Positions 20,211-29,834 of a DNA stretch of 64,000 nucleotides are shown piece after piece. The DNA lies in assembly GCF_036867135.1 (NCBI RefSeq), contig NZ_JBAJIJ010000001.1:1364001-1428000 (forward strand), written 5' to 3'. This DNA comes from Aeromicrobium sp. Sec7.5 (GTDB lineage Bacteria > Actinomycetota > Actinomycetes > Propionibacteriales > Nocardioidaceae). Position numbers and translations under genes: made by a program. The notes below the pieces were generated by a model. That model ran no database searches and had not been told where the DNA came from. It saw nothing but the letters and a program-made list of their open reading frames with translations. Each line of letters opens with the position of its first letter. The stretch's first letter is position 1.

Positions 20211-21413
20211 ATGCGCAAGCGTGTCGCCATTCTTGGCTCGACCGGGTCCATCGGGACCCAGGCCCTCGACGTCGTCGAGGCCGCGCCCGACCGCTTCGAC
20301 GTCGTGGCCCTCGCGGCAGGTGGTGGACGGCCCGAGCTGATCGCCCAGCAGGCCATCGCCCACGAGGTCGAGGTCGTGGCGGTGGCCCTCGCCACGGCGG
20401 CGCAGGACGTCCAGCTCGCCCTCTACGCCGAGGCGCAGCGCCGCGGCTGGGAGCAGGGCGACCACCGCATCCCGCGCCTGCTCGCGGGCAAGGATGCCGC
20501 CGCTGAGGTGGCCCGCATGCCGTGCGACGTCGTGCTCAACGGCATGACCGGCGCGGTGGGTCTCGCGCCGACCCTGGCGGCGCTGGCCGCCGGCACCACG
20601 GTCGCCCTCGCCAACAAGGAGTCGCTCATCGTGGGCGGCGAGCTCGTCACGTCGGCGGCGCGACCCGGCCAGCTCGTGCCGGTCGACTCCGAGCACTCGG
20701 CCCTGGCGCAGGCGCTGAAGGGCGAGGACCCGGCCGACGTGCGTCGCCTCCTGGTGACCGCGAGCGGCGGACCGTTCCGGGGGCGCACGCGCGCCGAGCT
20801 CGCCGACGTCACGCCGGAGCAGGCGATGGCGCACCCCACGTGGGACATGGGCCCCGTGATCACGATCAACTCCTCGACCCTCGTCAACAAGGGCCTCGAG
20901 GTGATCGAGGCACATCTGCTCTTCGGCGTCGACTACGACCGGATCGACGTCGTCGTGCACCCCGGTTCGGTCGTCCACAGCATGGTCGAGTTCGTCGACG
21001 GGTCCACGATGCTCCAGGCGTCACCGCCCGACATGCGACTGCCGATCGCGCTCGGTCTGGCGTGGCCGAACCGGGTGCCGGACGCTGCGAGCGGTTGCGA
21101 CTGGACCGCACCGGTCGCGTGGCAGTTCGAGCCGCTCGACGACGTCGCGTTCCCGGCCGTCGAGGTCGCCCGCCGCGCCGGACGCTTCGGCCGCACGGCC
21201 CCGGCGGTCTTCAACGCGGCGAACGAGGAGTGCGTCGACGCCTTCGTGGCGGGTCGTTTGGACTTCCTCGGCATCGTGGACACGGTGGCAGCGGTCCTCG
21301 AGGAGCATCTCGGTGACCCGAGCACCGCCGACGCAGACCTCACGCTCGAGGCCGTGCTCTCCGCTGACGCGTGGGCTCGGGATCGGGCCCGCCACAGGAT
21401 CGAGACCGCATGA
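20211..21413 (+). CDS. dxr: 1-deoxy-D-xylulose 5-phosphate reductoisomerase
   Basis: The 400-residue enzyme converts DXP to MEP with NADPH, the second step of non-mevalonate isoprenoid synthesis and the target of fosmidomycin. [18 protein letters not shown] is the NADPH-binding start, [14 protein letters not shown] and [13 protein letters not shown] carry metal and substrate residues, and ASGGPFRG is the flexible-loop region. The start is chosen at ATG 20211 because a -10 box lies 6 bases ahead, as in many genes here; the GTG at 20193, with GGGGGA upstream, would add 6 residues and remains possible. The stop overlaps rseP by ATGA. Confidence 0.95.
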   Translation: MRKRVAILGSTGSIGTQALDVVEAAPDRFDVVALAAGGGRPELIAQQAIAHEVEVVAVALATAAQDVQLALYAEAQRRGWEQGDHRIPRLLAGKDAAAEVARMPCDVVLNGMTGAVGLAPTLAALAAGTTVALANKESLIVGGELVTSAARPGQLVPVDSEHSALAQALKGEDPADVRRLLVTASGGPFRGRTRAELADVTPEQAMAHPTWDMGPVITINSSTLVNKGLEVIEAHLLFGVDYDRIDVVVHPGSVVHSMVEFVDGSTMLQASPPDMRLPIALGLAWPNRVPDAASGCDWTAPVAWQFEPLDDVAFPAVEVARRAGRFGRTAPAVFNAANEECVDAFVAGRLDFLGIVDTVAAVLEEHLGDPSTADADLTLEAVLSADAWARDRARHRIETA

Positions 21414-22708
21414 CTGCCGTGATCTACGCCCTCGGCGTCATCGCCTTCCTCCTCGGGGTGGCGATCTCGATCGCCCTCCACGAGTGCGGGCACATGTTCC
21501 CCGCGAAGAAGTTCGGGGTGAAGGTCACCCAGTTCTTCGTGGGCTTCGGCTCCACGGTCTGGTCGACCAGACGGGGCGAGACCGAGTACGGGTTGAAGGC
21601 GATCCCGCTCGGTGGCTACGTCAAGCTCGTCGGCATGCTGCCGCCGGGTCCCGGCGACGACCCCCACGCGGTGCGCTCGACCAACACGGGCCTGTTCACC
21701 CAGCTCGTCACCGACGCGCGCCAGGCCGAGTACGAGACCATCACGACGGCTGACGAGCCCCGGCTGTTCTACAAGCTCCCGTGGTGGAAGAAGGTCATCG
21801 TGATGGCCGGCGGGCCGGTGGTCAACATCGTCATCGCGGCGTTCCTGTTCGCGATCGTCATCATGGGGTTCGGCGTCGAGCAGCCCACCACCACCGTCGC
21901 CTCCGTCTCCGACTGCGCCATCAGCGACGCCGAGGCCGGCCGAGCCTGCACCCCCGAGGACCCGCCGACCCCGGCCAGCGAGATCGGGCTGCTCCCGGAC
22001 GACGAGATCACCGCCTTCGGCGGGACCGAGGTCGAGACCTGGGAGCAGCTCACGACGCTCATCCGCGCCAACGGCGCCGAGACCTCGACGATCACGTACG
22101 TGCGCGACGGCGTCCGCTCGACGGTCCCGGTCACGACCTCCGTGCTCGAGCGGCTCGCCGTCGACGATCCCGACCGGGTCGAGGACGTCGGGTTCCTGGG
22201 TGTCGCGCCGGAGTTCACCTACCAGCGCGAAGGGCCGCTGTACGTCGGCGAGGTCATGTGGGAGACCACCAAGCGCACCGCCGAAGCCATCGCTCACCTG
22301 CCGTCACGCATGGTCGACGTCGTCAAGGCGGCGTTCGGCCAGGAGCGCAAGGACGACAGCCCGATCAGCGTCGTGGGCGCGAGCCGGGTCGCCGGCGAGC
22401 TCGTGACGGTCGACGAGCCCACGTGGGCCGAGCGTGCGCAGCGCGTCCTGACCCTCCTCGCGAGCCTCAACCTGTTCCTGGCGCTGTTCAACTTCGTGCC
22501 GCTGCTGCCGCTGGACGGCGGGCACATCGCCGGCGCCGTCTGGGAGGGCGTCCGGTCGCGCGCGGCGCGGCTGCGCGGACGCCCCGACCCGGGGCCGGTC
22601 GACGTCGCCAGGATGCTGCCGGTCGCGTACGTCGTGGGCATCGTGCTGATCGTCATGAGCGTGATCCTGATCTACGCCGACATCGTCAACCCGGTCCGCG
22701 TGACCTGA
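21410..22708 (+). CDS. rseP: Site-2 intramembrane metalloprotease (RseP/Rip1 type)
   Basis: The 432-residue M50 peptidase has the zinc motif HECGH at residues 24-28 inside the first membrane helix, a PDZ region in the middle (about residues 150-270) and the third ligand in PLDGGHI (Asp369). It cuts anti-sigma factors and other substrates within the membrane; M. tuberculosis Rip1 (Rv2869c) is the equivalent in the same dxr-rip1-ispG order. The N-terminal extension in the longer frame to 21371 overlaps dxr and is rejected because the ATGA overlap at 21410 is a natural start. A 12-base tandem duplication spans its stop codon. Confidence 0.93.
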   Translation: MTAVIYALGVIAFLLGVAISIALHECGHMFPAKKFGVKVTQFFVGFGSTVWSTRRGETEYGLKAIPLGGYVKLVGMLPPGPGDDPHAVRSTNTGLFTQLVTDARQAEYETITTADEPRLFYKLPWWKKVIVMAGGPVVNIVIAAFLFAIVIMGFGVEQPTTTVASVSDCAISDAEAGRACTPEDPPTPASEIGLLPDDEITAFGGTEVETWEQLTTLIRANGAETSTITYVRDGVRSTVPVTTSVLERLAVDDPDRVEDVGFLGVAPEFTYQREGPLYVGEVMWETTKRTAEAIAHLPSRMVDVVKAAFGQERKDDSPISVVGASRVAGELVTVDEPTWAERAQRVLTLLASLNLFLALFNFVPLLPLDGGHIAGAVWEGVRSRAARLRGRPDPGPVDVARMLPVAYVVGIVLIVMSVILIYADIVNPVRVT

Positions 22709-22725
22709 GGTCCGACCTGAGGTAC
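22702..22725. repeat. 12-base tandem duplication at the rseP stop
   Basis: GACCTGAGGTCC is followed directly by GACCTGAGGTAC. The first copy includes the rseP stop TGA, so copying left an extra stop-like unit in the rseP-ispG gap. Confidence 0.8.
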
Positions 22726-22732
22726 CGAGCGC

Positions 22733-22738
22733 TAGATT
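22733..22738 (+). promoter_or_regulatory. -10 box TAGATT before ispG
   Basis: TAGATT lies 7 bases before the ispG ATG, so ispG probably has its own leaderless promoter in addition to read-through from dxr-rseP. Confidence 0.5.
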
Positions 22739-22745
22739 CATAGGC

Positions 22746-23897
22746 ATGGACATCGATCTGGGCATGCCCGAAGCACCTCCGCCGGTGCTCGCGCCGCGGC
22801 GCGTCTCGCGCAAGATCAAGGTCGGCACGGTCGACGTGGGCGGGGACGCTCCCGTCTCCGTGCAGTCGATGACCACGACGCTGACCTCCGACGTCAACAG
22901 CACCCTGCAGCAGATCGCCGAGCTCACGGCCGCGGGCTGCGACATCGTGCGCGTCGCCTGCCCGAGCCAGGACGACGCCGACGCCCTGGAGCCCATCGCC
23001 CGCAAGTCGCAGATCCCGGTCATCGCCGACATCCACTTCCAGCCCAAGTACGTCTTCGCGGCGATCGACGCCGGGTGTGCCGCCGTCCGCGTCAACCCGG
23101 GCAACATCCGCAAGTTCGACGACCAGGTCGGCGCGATCGCCAAGGCGGCCAAGGACGCCGGCACCTCGTTGCGCATCGGCGTCAACGCCGGCTCGCTCGA
23201 CAAGCGTCTGCTCGAGAAGTACGGCAAGGCCACGCCGGAGGCGCTCGTCGAGTCCGCCGTCTGGGAGGCGTCCCTGTTCGAGGAGCACGACTTCCACGAC
23301 TTCAAGATCTCGGTCAAGCACAACGACCCGGTCATCATGGCGCAGGCCTACGAGATGCTCGCCGAGCGCGGCGACTGGCCCCTGCACCTCGGTGTCACCG
23401 AGGCCGGTCCGGCCTTCCAGGGAACGATCAAGAGCGCTACGGCGTTCGGCTACCTGCTCGGCAAGGGCATCGGCGACACGATCCGGGTCTCGCTCTCGGC
23501 CCCGCCGGTCGAGGAGGTCAAGGTCGGCATCCAGATCCTGCAGTCACTCAACCTGCGGCCCCGCAAGCTCGAGATCGTCTCGTGCCCCTCGTGCGGACGC
23601 GCCCAGGTCGACGTCTACACGCTGGCCGAGCAGGTCACGGCCGGTCTCGAGGGCATGGAGGTCCCGCTGCGCGTGGCCGTCATGGGGTGCGTCGTCAACG
23701 GCCCGGGCGAGGCGCGCGAGGCCGACCTCGGGGTGGCGTCCGGCAACGGCAAGGGTCAGATCTTCGTCAAGGGCGAGGTCATCAAGACCGTGCCGGAGAG
23801 CAAGATCGTCGAGACCCTGATCGAGGAGGCCATGCGCATCGCCGAGGAGATGGAGCCCGTCGAGGGTGGCGCGGCCGAGGTGTCCGTCACCAGCTGA
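22746..23897 (+). CDS. ispG: 4-hydroxy-3-methylbut-2-en-1-yl diphosphate synthase
   Basis: The 383-residue [4Fe-4S] enzyme (GcpE) converts MEcPP to HMBPP, the penultimate step of the MEP isoprenoid pathway. The cluster-binding cysteines are visible in SCPSCGR and [11 protein letters not shown] near the C terminus. The TIM-barrel start [21 protein letters not shown] is typical. It lies two genes downstream of dxr, so two enzymes of one pathway flank the site-2 protease. Reductant is normally ferredoxin or flavodoxin, not encoded here. Confidence 0.97.
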   Translation: MDIDLGMPEAPPPVLAPRRVSRKIKVGTVDVGGDAPVSVQSMTTTLTSDVNSTLQQIAELTAAGCDIVRVACPSQDDADALEPIARKSQIPVIADIHFQPKYVFAAIDAGCAAVRVNPGNIRKFDDQVGAIAKAAKDAGTSLRIGVNAGSLDKRLLEKYGKATPEALVESAVWEASLFEEHDFHDFKISVKHNDPVIMAQAYEMLAERGDWPLHLGVTEAGPAFQGTIKSATAFGYLLGKGIGDTIRVSLSAPPVEEVKVGIQILQSLNLRPRKLEIVSCPSCGRAQVDVYTLAEQVTAGLEGMEVPLRVAVMGCVVNGPGEAREADLGVASGNGKGQIFVKGEVIKTVPESKIVETLIEEAMRIAEEMEPVEGGAAEVSVTS

Positions 23898-23943
23898 CCC
23901 TCCACGTCCTACGCTGTCCCCAGTCGGTCGAAGGGAGCGTGTC

Positions 23944-24786
23944 GTGCTCGGCACCCGTACGGAGGTTCGTGCGTTGACGCCCGTCGACCTGGCGGAGTTC
24001 CGCCGCGTGGTCGACGCCGATCCCGACGTCAACGTCTTCCTGCGTCACCGAGGTGACCTGACCCGACTCGAACCACGATGGCTGGGCGGGCAGGTGCTCG
24101 GCTTCTTCGTCGACGGTCACCTGGCGTCGGTGTGCCACTGCGGTGCCAACGTCGTGCCGGGGGAGACCAGCCCGGAGGCCATCGACGCGTTCGCGGAGGT
24201 CCTGGCCCTGAGCTCGGTGCGCCCGGCCTCGATCGCCGGCCCCCGTGAGGCGGTGATCCAGCTGTGGGACGCCCTCGAGCCGCTGTGGGGACCCGCCCGC
24301 TCGGTGCGTCCCGACCAGCCGTTCCTCCTGATTGACCACGCGCCCTCGATCGCGCCGGACCTGCGGGTGCGGCACGTCCTCGTCGACGAGGTCGACCTGC
24401 TCTACCCGGCCTGCGTCCAGATGTTCACCGAGGAGGTCGGGGTCGACCCCGAGGCGACGCACGGCAGCCTCTACCGGGCCCGCGTCGCGCAGCTCATCGC
24501 GCAGGGATGGTCGTTCGCGATCATCGAGGACGGTGCGGTCCTCTTCAAGGCCGAGATCGGTGCCCTGGCCCCGGGCACGTGCCAGCTGCAGGGCGTCTGG
24601 GTCGCTCCGGAGCTGCGGGGCACGGGGCTGGCGGCACCTGCGGTGGCCGGTGTCGTCAACCTCGTGCGCGACCAGCTCGCCTCGACCGTGAGCCTGTACG
24701 TCAACCGGCACAACGAGCGGGCGCACCGCACCTACCTGCGCGCCGGATTTCGCCAGCACGACACCTTCGCCACGGTTCTGCTGTGA
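23944..24786 (+). CDS. GNAT acetyltransferase with DUF4081 domain
   Basis: The 280-residue protein has an N-terminal DUF4081-like half (to about residue 140) and a C-terminal GNAT fold, with acetyl-CoA-binding VWVAPELRGTGLA and the NRHNERAHRTYLRAGF helix. The M. tuberculosis counterpart Rv2867c also directly follows ispG. Acceptor substrate is unknown. The GTG at 23944 is chosen because AAGGGAG lies 6 bases before it; a TACGCT box 28 bases upstream could provide a promoter. The gene is probably also read from the ispG transcript. Confidence 0.85.
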   Translation: MLGTRTEVRALTPVDLAEFRRVVDADPDVNVFLRHRGDLTRLEPRWLGGQVLGFFVDGHLASVCHCGANVVPGETSPEAIDAFAEVLALSSVRPASIAGPREAVIQLWDALEPLWGPARSVRPDQPFLLIDHAPSIAPDLRVRHVLVDEVDLLYPACVQMFTEEVGVDPEATHGSLYRARVAQLIAQGWSFAIIEDGAVLFKAEIGALAPGTCQLQGVWVAPELRGTGLAAPAVAGVVNLVRDQLASTVSLYVNRHNERAHRTYLRAGFRQHDTFATVLL

Positions 24787-24791
24787 CGTCG

Positions 24792-24797
24792 TAGAGT
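24792..24797 (+). promoter_or_regulatory. -10 box TAGAGT before DoxX-like gene
   Basis: TAGAGT ends exactly 6 bases before the ATG at 24804, predicting a leaderless transcript. Confidence 0.5.
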
Positions 24798-24803
24798 CCG
24801 CCC

Positions 24804-25172
24804 ATGCCCCGTGACATCAAGTTCCTGACCGTCCTGCTCGCCGGTGCGGGGATCCTGCACTTCGTGAAGCCCGAGCCCTTCGAGCGGATCGTGCCGAAGC
24901 AGCTGCCGTACAAGAAGGAGCTCGTGTACGCCTCGGGCGTCGTCGAGGTCGGATCGGCGATCCTGCTCGCGCGCCCGCAGACGCGGCACTGGGGTGGCCG
25001 GCTCGCCGCCCTCCTGCTGATCGGGGTGTTCCCGGCCAACGTGCAGATGACGGCCGACGTCCTGCAGAGCCGCAAGGCGCCGACGTGGTTCAAGGCCGGC
25101 ACCGTGGCGCGACTCCCGCTCCAGCTCCCGCTGCTCCGGATCGCGCGCAAGGCGGCCCGCACGCCCCAGTGA
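24804..25172 (+). CDS. DoxX-family small membrane protein
   Basis: The 122-residue protein has about three to four hydrophobic helices and the DoxX-like pattern GAGILHFVKPEPFERIVPKQLP near the start (a short conserved loop after helix 1) and VVEVGSAILL in helix 2. DoxX-like proteins are small plasma-membrane proteins; some form redox or detoxification complexes, but function here is unknown. It stands between the ispG-GNAT pair and proS with its own leaderless promoter. Confidence 0.75.
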   Translation: MPRDIKFLTVLLAGAGILHFVKPEPFERIVPKQLPYKKELVYASGVVEVGSAILLARPQTRHWGGRLAALLLIGVFPANVQMTADVLQSRKAPTWFKAGTVARLPLQLPLLRIARKAARTPQ

Positions 25173-25182
25173 GGCGGTTCAG

Positions 25183-25188
25183 TAGGGT
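25183..25188 (+). promoter_or_regulatory. -10 box TAGGGT before proS
   Basis: TAGGGT ends 6 bases before the proS ATG at 25195, so the proS message is predicted to be leaderless. Confidence 0.5.
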
Positions 25189-25194
25189 CGCCGT

Positions 25195-26937
25195 ATGCGC
25201 ATGACCCAGCTGTTCGTCCGCACGCTCCGCGACGCCCCGGCCGATGCCGAGGTCCCGAGCCACCGTCTGCTGGTGCGCGCCGGGTACGTGCGGCGATCGG
25301 CCCCCGGCATCTACTCGTGGCTGCCGCTCGGCCTGGCCGTGCTGGGCAAGGTCGAGAAGATCGTGCGCGAGGAGATGAACGCGATCGGCGCGCAAGAGGT
25401 GCGGTTCCCGGCGCTGCTGCCGCGTGAGCCCTACGAGGCCACGAACCGCTGGACGGAGTACGGGCCGAACCTGTTCCGCCTCCAGGACCGTCGCGGCACC
25501 GACATGCTGCTCGGCCCCACCCACGAGGAGATGTTCACCCTCCTGGTCAAGGACCTCTACGCCTCGTACAAGGACCTGCCCGTCACGCTCTACCAGATCC
25601 AGACGAAGTACCGCGACGAGGCGCGTCCCCGCGCCGGCATCCTGCGCGGACGCGAGTTCGTCATGAAGGACTCCTACTCCTTCGACGTCACCGACGAGGG
25701 CCTCGAGGTCAGCTACCGCAACCACCGTGACGCCTACATCCGCATCTTCGACCGGCTCGGCCTGGAGTACGCGATCGTGCACGCCGACTCGGGGGCCATG
25801 GGCGGCTCAGCCAGCGAGGAGTTCCTCGCGGTGCTGCCGGTGGGCGAGGACTCCTTCGTGCGCTCGCCGGGCGGCTACGCCGCCAACGTCGAGGCCGTCA
25901 CGACGGTGGTGCCGCCGGCCCGCCCACTCGAGGGACTGCCGGAGGCGCGCGTCGAGGACACGCCCGGCACCCCCACGATCGACACGCTCGTGGCGCACCT
26001 GAACGAGGCGTTCCCGCGCGAGGAAGGTCCGTGGACCGCCGCCGACACGCTCAAGAACGTGCTGGTGCTGCTGCGTCACCCCGACGGCACCACGGAGCCG
26101 CTGGCCATCGGCCTCCCCGGCGACCGGGAGGTCGACGCCAAGCGACTCGAGACACAGGTCTCGCCGGCGGAGGTGGAGCCGTTCGACGAGGCCCAGTTCG
26201 CGAAGCATCCCGGTCTCGTGAAGGGGTACATCGGTCCGGGTTCGCTCGGCACGGCCAGCGGCACGGGGATCCGCTACCTCCTGGATCCCCGGGTGGTCCC
26301 GGGCACGCGATGGGTCACCGGCGCCAACGCGCCGGGTCGGCACGTCATCGACCTGGTGGCGGGGCGCGACTTCACGGCCGACGGCACGATCGAGGCAGCG
26401 GAGGTCCGCGCCGGCGACCCGGCGCCCGACGGCTCCGGTCCGCTGGAGCTGGCCCGCGGGATGGAGATGGGCCACATCTTCCAGCTGGGCCGCAAGTTCG
26501 CCGAGGCGCTCGGCCTGCAGGTGCAGGGCGAGGACGGCAAGCTGGCCACCGTCACGATGGGTTCCTACGGCGTCGGTGTGTCCCGAGCCGTGGCAGCGGT
26601 CGTCGAGAGCTCGCACGACGACCTCGGCATCATCTGGCCGAAGGAGCTCGCGCCCTACGACGTGCACGTCGTGCTCGCCGGCAAGGACGAGGCCACGGCC
26701 GCCGGCGCCGAGCAGGTGGTCGCCGACCTGGAGTCGGCCGGGGTCGAGGTGCTGTTCGACGACCGCCCGAAGGTCTCGCCCGGGGTGAAGTTCAAGGACG
26801 CCGAGCTGCTGGGCATGCCCACGATCGTGGTCGTGGGTCGCGGCTACGTCGACGGACTCGTCGAGGTCAAGGACCGCGCCACCGGCGAGCGGCGCGACGT
26901 CGCCGTCGATGACCTCGTGGCCGAGCTGACGCGCTGA
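25195..26937 (+). CDS. proS: Prolyl-tRNA synthetase
   Basis: The 580-residue class II synthetase charges tRNA-Pro. It is the bacterial form with an inserted editing domain (about residues 230-400) that clears Ala-tRNA-Pro. Motif 2 is in [22 protein letters not shown] and motif 3 in [18 protein letters not shown]. The anticodon-binding domain occupies the last 110 residues. Length fits the family. It converges with a ferritin-like gene, leaving only three bases between the two stops. Confidence 0.97.
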   Translation: MRMTQLFVRTLRDAPADAEVPSHRLLVRAGYVRRSAPGIYSWLPLGLAVLGKVEKIVREEMNAIGAQEVRFPALLPREPYEATNRWTEYGPNLFRLQDRRGTDMLLGPTHEEMFTLLVKDLYASYKDLPVTLYQIQTKYRDEARPRAGILRGREFVMKDSYSFDVTDEGLEVSYRNHRDAYIRIFDRLGLEYAIVHADSGAMGGSASEEFLAVLPVGEDSFVRSPGGYAANVEAVTTVVPPARPLEGLPEARVEDTPGTPTIDTLVAHLNEAFPREEGPWTAADTLKNVLVLLRHPDGTTEPLAIGLPGDREVDAKRLETQVSPAEVEPFDEAQFAKHPGLVKGYIGPGSLGTASGTGIRYLLDPRVVPGTRWVTGANAPGRHVIDLVAGRDFTADGTIEAAEVRAGDPAPDGSGPLELARGMEMGHIFQLGRKFAEALGLQVQGEDGKLATVTMGSYGVGVSRAVAAVVESSHDDLGIIWPKELAPYDVHVVLAGKDEATAAGAEQVVADLESAGVEVLFDDRPKVSPGVKFKDAELLGMPTIVVVGRGYVDGLVEVKDRATGERRDVAVDDLVAELTR

Positions 26938-26940
26938 GGC

Positions 26941-27324
26941 TCAGCCGTCCAGGCCGGGGAACGCGACGGGGGAGCCGCCCCAGGAGATGCGGGCCGCCTC
27001 GGCGGTCGTGAGGGCGTCGATCGCGTCGGTGCGGCTCGTCCCCGTCGTGGAGCCGATGACGGCGCTCCACGCGGCGGCGATCCGGCCCTCGACGTCCTGG
27101 GCCCGGAGCCGGGCCGCCGCCGCGTCGGCGACGGTGGCCGGGGCGTAGGCGCCCTGCGGGGGGACGGACTCGTCGACCACGGCCAGGAGTCGGTCACGCT
27201 GCCTGCGGTGGGCGCTGAAGGCCGCCTGGGCGGGCTCGCGGAGCGTCTCGACGGCGCCGCCGATGAGTCCGTACGTCCAGACCGCCTCGTGCTCCAGCGA
27301 CAGGACCTGCGCCAGGTCACTCAT
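26941..27324 (-). CDS. Ferritin-like (DUF4439) domain protein
   Basis: The 127-residue protein contains LEHEAVWTYGLIGGAVETL followed later by HRRQRDRLLAVV, which resembles the helical E-H pairs of ferritin-like folds. The M. tuberculosis counterpart (Rv2844-like) also lies beside proS. The ATG at 27324 overlaps the preceding stop by ATGA, which fixes it and shows co-translation with the signal-peptide protein upstream. Metal binding is inferred and not confirmed. No signal peptide is visible in this protein itself. Confidence 0.75.
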   Translation of the reverse strand: MSDLAQVLSLEHEAVWTYGLIGGAVETLREPAQAAFSAHRRQRDRLLAVVDESVPPQGAYAPATVADAAAARLRAQDVEGRIAAAWSAVIGSTTGTSRTDAIDALTTAEAARISWGGSPVAFPGLDG

Positions 27325-27755
27325 GACACGACCCCCGAGCCCATCAGGGTCAGGCTGGCCGCGATCGAGCCGAGCGTGCGCGCCAGGTCGGGAGACACGG
27401 CGTCCCCGGCCTGGTCGCGGCGAGTGCTCGCGGCCTCCGTGAGCACCGCCCGGGCGACCGCGAGGTCCGCCGCGGCGTCGATGCTGACGGTGGGGGATCC
27501 CCCCAGGGCCTCGAGCTGCTCGGCCAGCAGCGTCGTGAGGGTGGGGGACAGGGTGCCGACCGTGGCGACCAGCCGCGCCTGGTCCTTGGCGGCCTCGGCG
27601 AGCAGCGCGGTGTCGCCCTCGGCGGGACGCGGCACGGGATCGATGCCGATCTCGCGCGCGACGTCGTCGAGCCGGCCGGCCGCGGCCACCCCTCCGACCG
27701 CCGCGGCGCCTGCCACCGCGACACCTCCGAGGAGCAGGGTTCGTCGCCGGGTCAC
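27321..27755 (-). CDS. Probable secreted protein with signal peptide
   Basis: The 144-residue protein starts MTRRRTLLLGGVAVAGAAAV, an arginine-rich start plus hydrophobic stretch that looks like a signal peptide, possibly a twin-arginine type although the second motif residue set is not canonical. The rest is Ala- and Leu-rich and helical with no known motif. The counterpart in M. tuberculosis is probably Rv2843, between the ferritin-like gene and rimP. The GTG start is 6 bases after TAGCCT, so the message is probably leaderless. It overlaps the ferritin-like gene by 4 bases. Confidence 0.7.
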   Translation of the reverse strand: MTRRRTLLLGGVAVAGAAAVGGVAAAGRLDDVAREIGIDPVPRPAEGDTALLAEAAKDQARLVATVGTLSPTLTTLLAEQLEALGGSPTVSIDAAADLAVARAVLTEAASTRRDQAGDAVSPDLARTLGSIAASLTLMGSGVVS

Positions 27756-27761
27756 GGTGGC

Positions 27762-27767
27762 AGGCTA
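27762..27767 (-). promoter_or_regulatory. -10 box TAGCCT before secreted-protein gene
   Basis: On the minus strand TAGCCT ends 6 bases before the GTG at 27755, a leaderless arrangement. Confidence 0.5.
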
Positions 27768-27783
27768 GCCGACCCGACCCGGG

Positions 27784-27887
27784 TAGGGTGGCGCTGACAC
27801 CTGCACGCGGGTGCCGACAATCGAACCCCACAATCGAACCCGGCACCGGCGTCGACCCACCCCCCTTTTTCTGGGCGAGGAGACGAG
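27784..27887 (+). promoter_or_regulatory. rimP-nusA operon promoter and structured leader
   Basis: TAGGGT (27784-27789) is a possible -10. A hairpin has arms GGTGCCG (27810-27816) and CGGCACC (27841-27847), and its 24-base loop consists of ACAATCGAACCC repeated in tandem. A normal ribosome-binding site (GAGGAG) follows near the rimP ATG. Confidence 0.5.
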
Positions 27888-28349
27888 ATGGACGACCGGA
27901 TCGCCGGCGTCGTGCGCGACATCGTGGGCGCGCACGGCCTCGACCTCGACGACCTGACCCTCGGTGGCGGCCAGCGCCGACTCCTGCGCATCGTCGTCGA
28001 TGCCGAGGGCGGCGTCGACCTCGACGCCCTCGGACCGCTGACCCGCGAGATCTCCGCGGCGATCGACGAGGACCCCGCCGCGTCGCGGGCCGTCGGCGAC
28101 GGCGCCTTCACGCTCGAGGTCACCTCGCGCGGCACCGACCGCCCTCTGACCCTTCCGCGGCACTGGCAGCGCAACCAGGGCCGCCTGGTCTCGGTGACGC
28201 CGATCGACGGCGACCGCTTCGCCGGCCGTGTCGTCAGCGCCGACGACGACGCGGCGACGCTCACCGTGGCCAAGGTCGACCGCCGGGTGCCCTACTCCGA
28301 GATCCGCACCGCCGTGGTGCAGGTCGAGCTGAACCGAAAGGACGCCTGA
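27888..28349 (+). CDS. rimP: Ribosome maturation factor RimP
   Basis: The 153-residue protein helps assemble the 30S ribosomal subunit. Two-domain RimP hallmarks are visible: [24 protein letters not shown] and [19 protein letters not shown] sequence (here [16 protein letters not shown]). GAGGAG precedes the ATG. It heads the actinobacterial rimP-nusA-ylxR-infB order, and nusA starts one base after its stop codon, which implies co-transcription and coupled translation. Confidence 0.93.
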   Translation: MDDRIAGVVRDIVGAHGLDLDDLTLGGGQRRLLRIVVDAEGGVDLDALGPLTREISAAIDEDPAASRAVGDGAFTLEVTSRGTDRPLTLPRHWQRNQGRLVSVTPIDGDRFAGRVVSADDDAATLTVAKVDRRVPYSEIRTAVVQVELNRKDA

Positions 28350-28350
28350 C

Positions 28351-29382
28351 ATGGACATCGACATGACGGCCCTGCGCGCTCTCGAGCGCGAGAAGGACAT
28401 CGCCTTCGACGTCGTCGTGGAGCTGATCGAGCAGGCGCTGCTCTCGGCGTACCACAAGGTGCCCGGTGCCCTCCCGCAGGCGCGGGTGACCCTCGACCGC
28501 CGCAGCGGACACGTCTCGGTGCTCGCCCGCGAGCGGCTCGAGGTCACGCCGGTCGACCCGACCGACGAGGTCGAGGGCGAGCCCGTGGCGCCGCCGGCAC
28601 CGCGGTTCAGCGAGGAGTTCGACCACACGCCCGACGACTTCGGACGCACCGCCGCCTCGATCGCGCGGCAGGTCATCATGCAGCGCCTGCGCGAGGCCGA
28701 GGACGAGCAGACGTTCGGCGAGTTCTCCGGCAAGGTCGGCGACATCGTGTCGGGCATCATCCAGCAGGGACGAGTCCCCGGCGACGTCCTGATCGACCTG
28801 GGCAAGGTCGAGGCGCTCCTGCCGGCGACGGAGCGGGTCGCCGACGAGAAGTACGCCCACGGCGAGCGCATCAAGGCCTACGTCTACGACGTCGAGAAGG
28901 GCAATCGTGGGCCGAAGGTCAAGGTCTCGCGCACCCACCCGAACCTCGTCCGACTGCTGTTCGCGCTCGAGGTCCCGGAGATCGCCGACGGATCGGTCGA
29001 GATCGTCGGCATCGCCCGCGAGGCCGGCCACCGGTCGAAGATCGCGGTCCGGGCCACCGTGCCCGGCATCAACGCCAAGGGTGCCTGCATCGGGCCCATG
29101 GGCTCACGGGTCCGCAACGTGATGCACGAGCTGCACGGCGAGAAGATCGACATCGTCGACCACAGCGAGGACCCCGCGGAGTACATCGGCTACGCACTGT
29201 CGCCGTCGCGGGTCATCAGCGTCACCGTCGTCGACGAGACCATGCGCGCCGCTCGCGTCGTGGTGCCCGACTTCCAGCTCTCGCTCGCGATCGGCAAGGA
29301 GGGGCAGAACGCCCGCCTCGCCGCCAAGCTGACCGGGTGGCGCATCGACATCCGGTCCGACACCGCTCCCGAAGCGACGTGA
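28351..29382 (+). CDS. nusA: Transcription elongation/termination factor NusA
   Basis: The 343-residue protein has the N-terminal RNA-polymerase-binding domain, an S1 domain (about residues 125-200, [21 protein letters not shown]), and two KH domains ([15 protein letters not shown] and [17 protein letters not shown]). It lacks the acidic C-terminal repeats found in proteobacteria, as expected for actinobacteria. It modulates pausing, termination and antitermination of rRNA genes. It overlaps the next start by GTGA. Confidence 0.97.
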   Translation: MDIDMTALRALEREKDIAFDVVVELIEQALLSAYHKVPGALPQARVTLDRRSGHVSVLARERLEVTPVDPTDEVEGEPVAPPAPRFSEEFDHTPDDFGRTAASIARQVIMQRLREAEDEQTFGEFSGKVGDIVSGIIQQGRVPGDVLIDLGKVEALLPATERVADEKYAHGERIKAYVYDVEKGNRGPKVKVSRTHPNLVRLLFALEVPEIADGSVEIVGIAREAGHRSKIAVRATVPGINAKGACIGPMGSRVRNVMHELHGEKIDIVDHSEDPAEYIGYALSPSRVISVTVVDETMRAARVVVPDFQLSLAIGKEGQNARLAAKLTGWRIDIRSDTAPEAT

Positions 29383-29696
29383 GCGGCACCGGGGGCGAGA
29401 GCACCACCGCGGACGGGGTAGACTCGAACACGGTCTGGCGCACGTGCATCGGTTGCCGAGAGCGGGCGTCCCAGACCACACTGGTCCGATTCGTCGCGGT
29501 CAGGGCAGACGCCACCACGGTGGTCACCCCCGATCCGCGGCGGACGATGCCGGGGCGAGGAGCACACGTGCACCCCGACCCGGCGTGTCTGGACCTGGCG
29601 CGGCGCCGCAAGGCGTTCGGGCGGGCACTCCGCGTGGAGGGGCCGCTCGACCTCGATCTGATCGACGGCCTCGCCGGCCCGACGACCACCACCTGA
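29379..29696 (+). CDS. ylxR: YlxR/DUF448 nucleic-acid-binding protein
   Basis: The 105-residue protein carries the YlxR motif RTCIGCRER (CxxC) and [14 protein letters not shown], typical of the DUF448 RNA/DNA-binding fold that sits between nusA and infB in many bacteria. The GTG start at 29379 overlaps the nusA stop by 4 bases (GTGA); the longer frame begins inside nusA and is rejected. YlxR homologues can affect RNase P or gene expression in other bacteria, but the role here is unproven. Confidence 0.85.
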   Translation: MSGTGGESTTADGVDSNTVWRTCIGCRERASQTTLVRFVAVRADATTVVTPDPRRTMPGRGAHVHPDPACLDLARRRKAFGRALRVEGPLDLDLIDGLAGPTTTT

Positions 29697-29796
29697 CCAG
29701 AGGGGCCCTTGCCCCCCGACCGGAAGCGGAGCACTCAGCTCATGAGCACTCGATGAGTACGTTCCGATGAATTTGCACGTCAACCTGGTCTGATCT

Positions 29797-29834
29797 GCCC
29801 TTCGGGGGCCGGTTGGGCCCCATGAAGGAGAACA
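29797..29834 (+). promoter_or_regulatory. infB leader with alternative hairpins next to ribosome-binding site
   Basis: GGGGCC (29805-29810) pairs with GGCCCC (29816-29821) around GGTTG. The 5' arm can instead pair as CCC-TTC-GGG with 29798-29806. AAGGAGA lies immediately downstream, ahead of the infB GTG. Confidence 0.35.
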
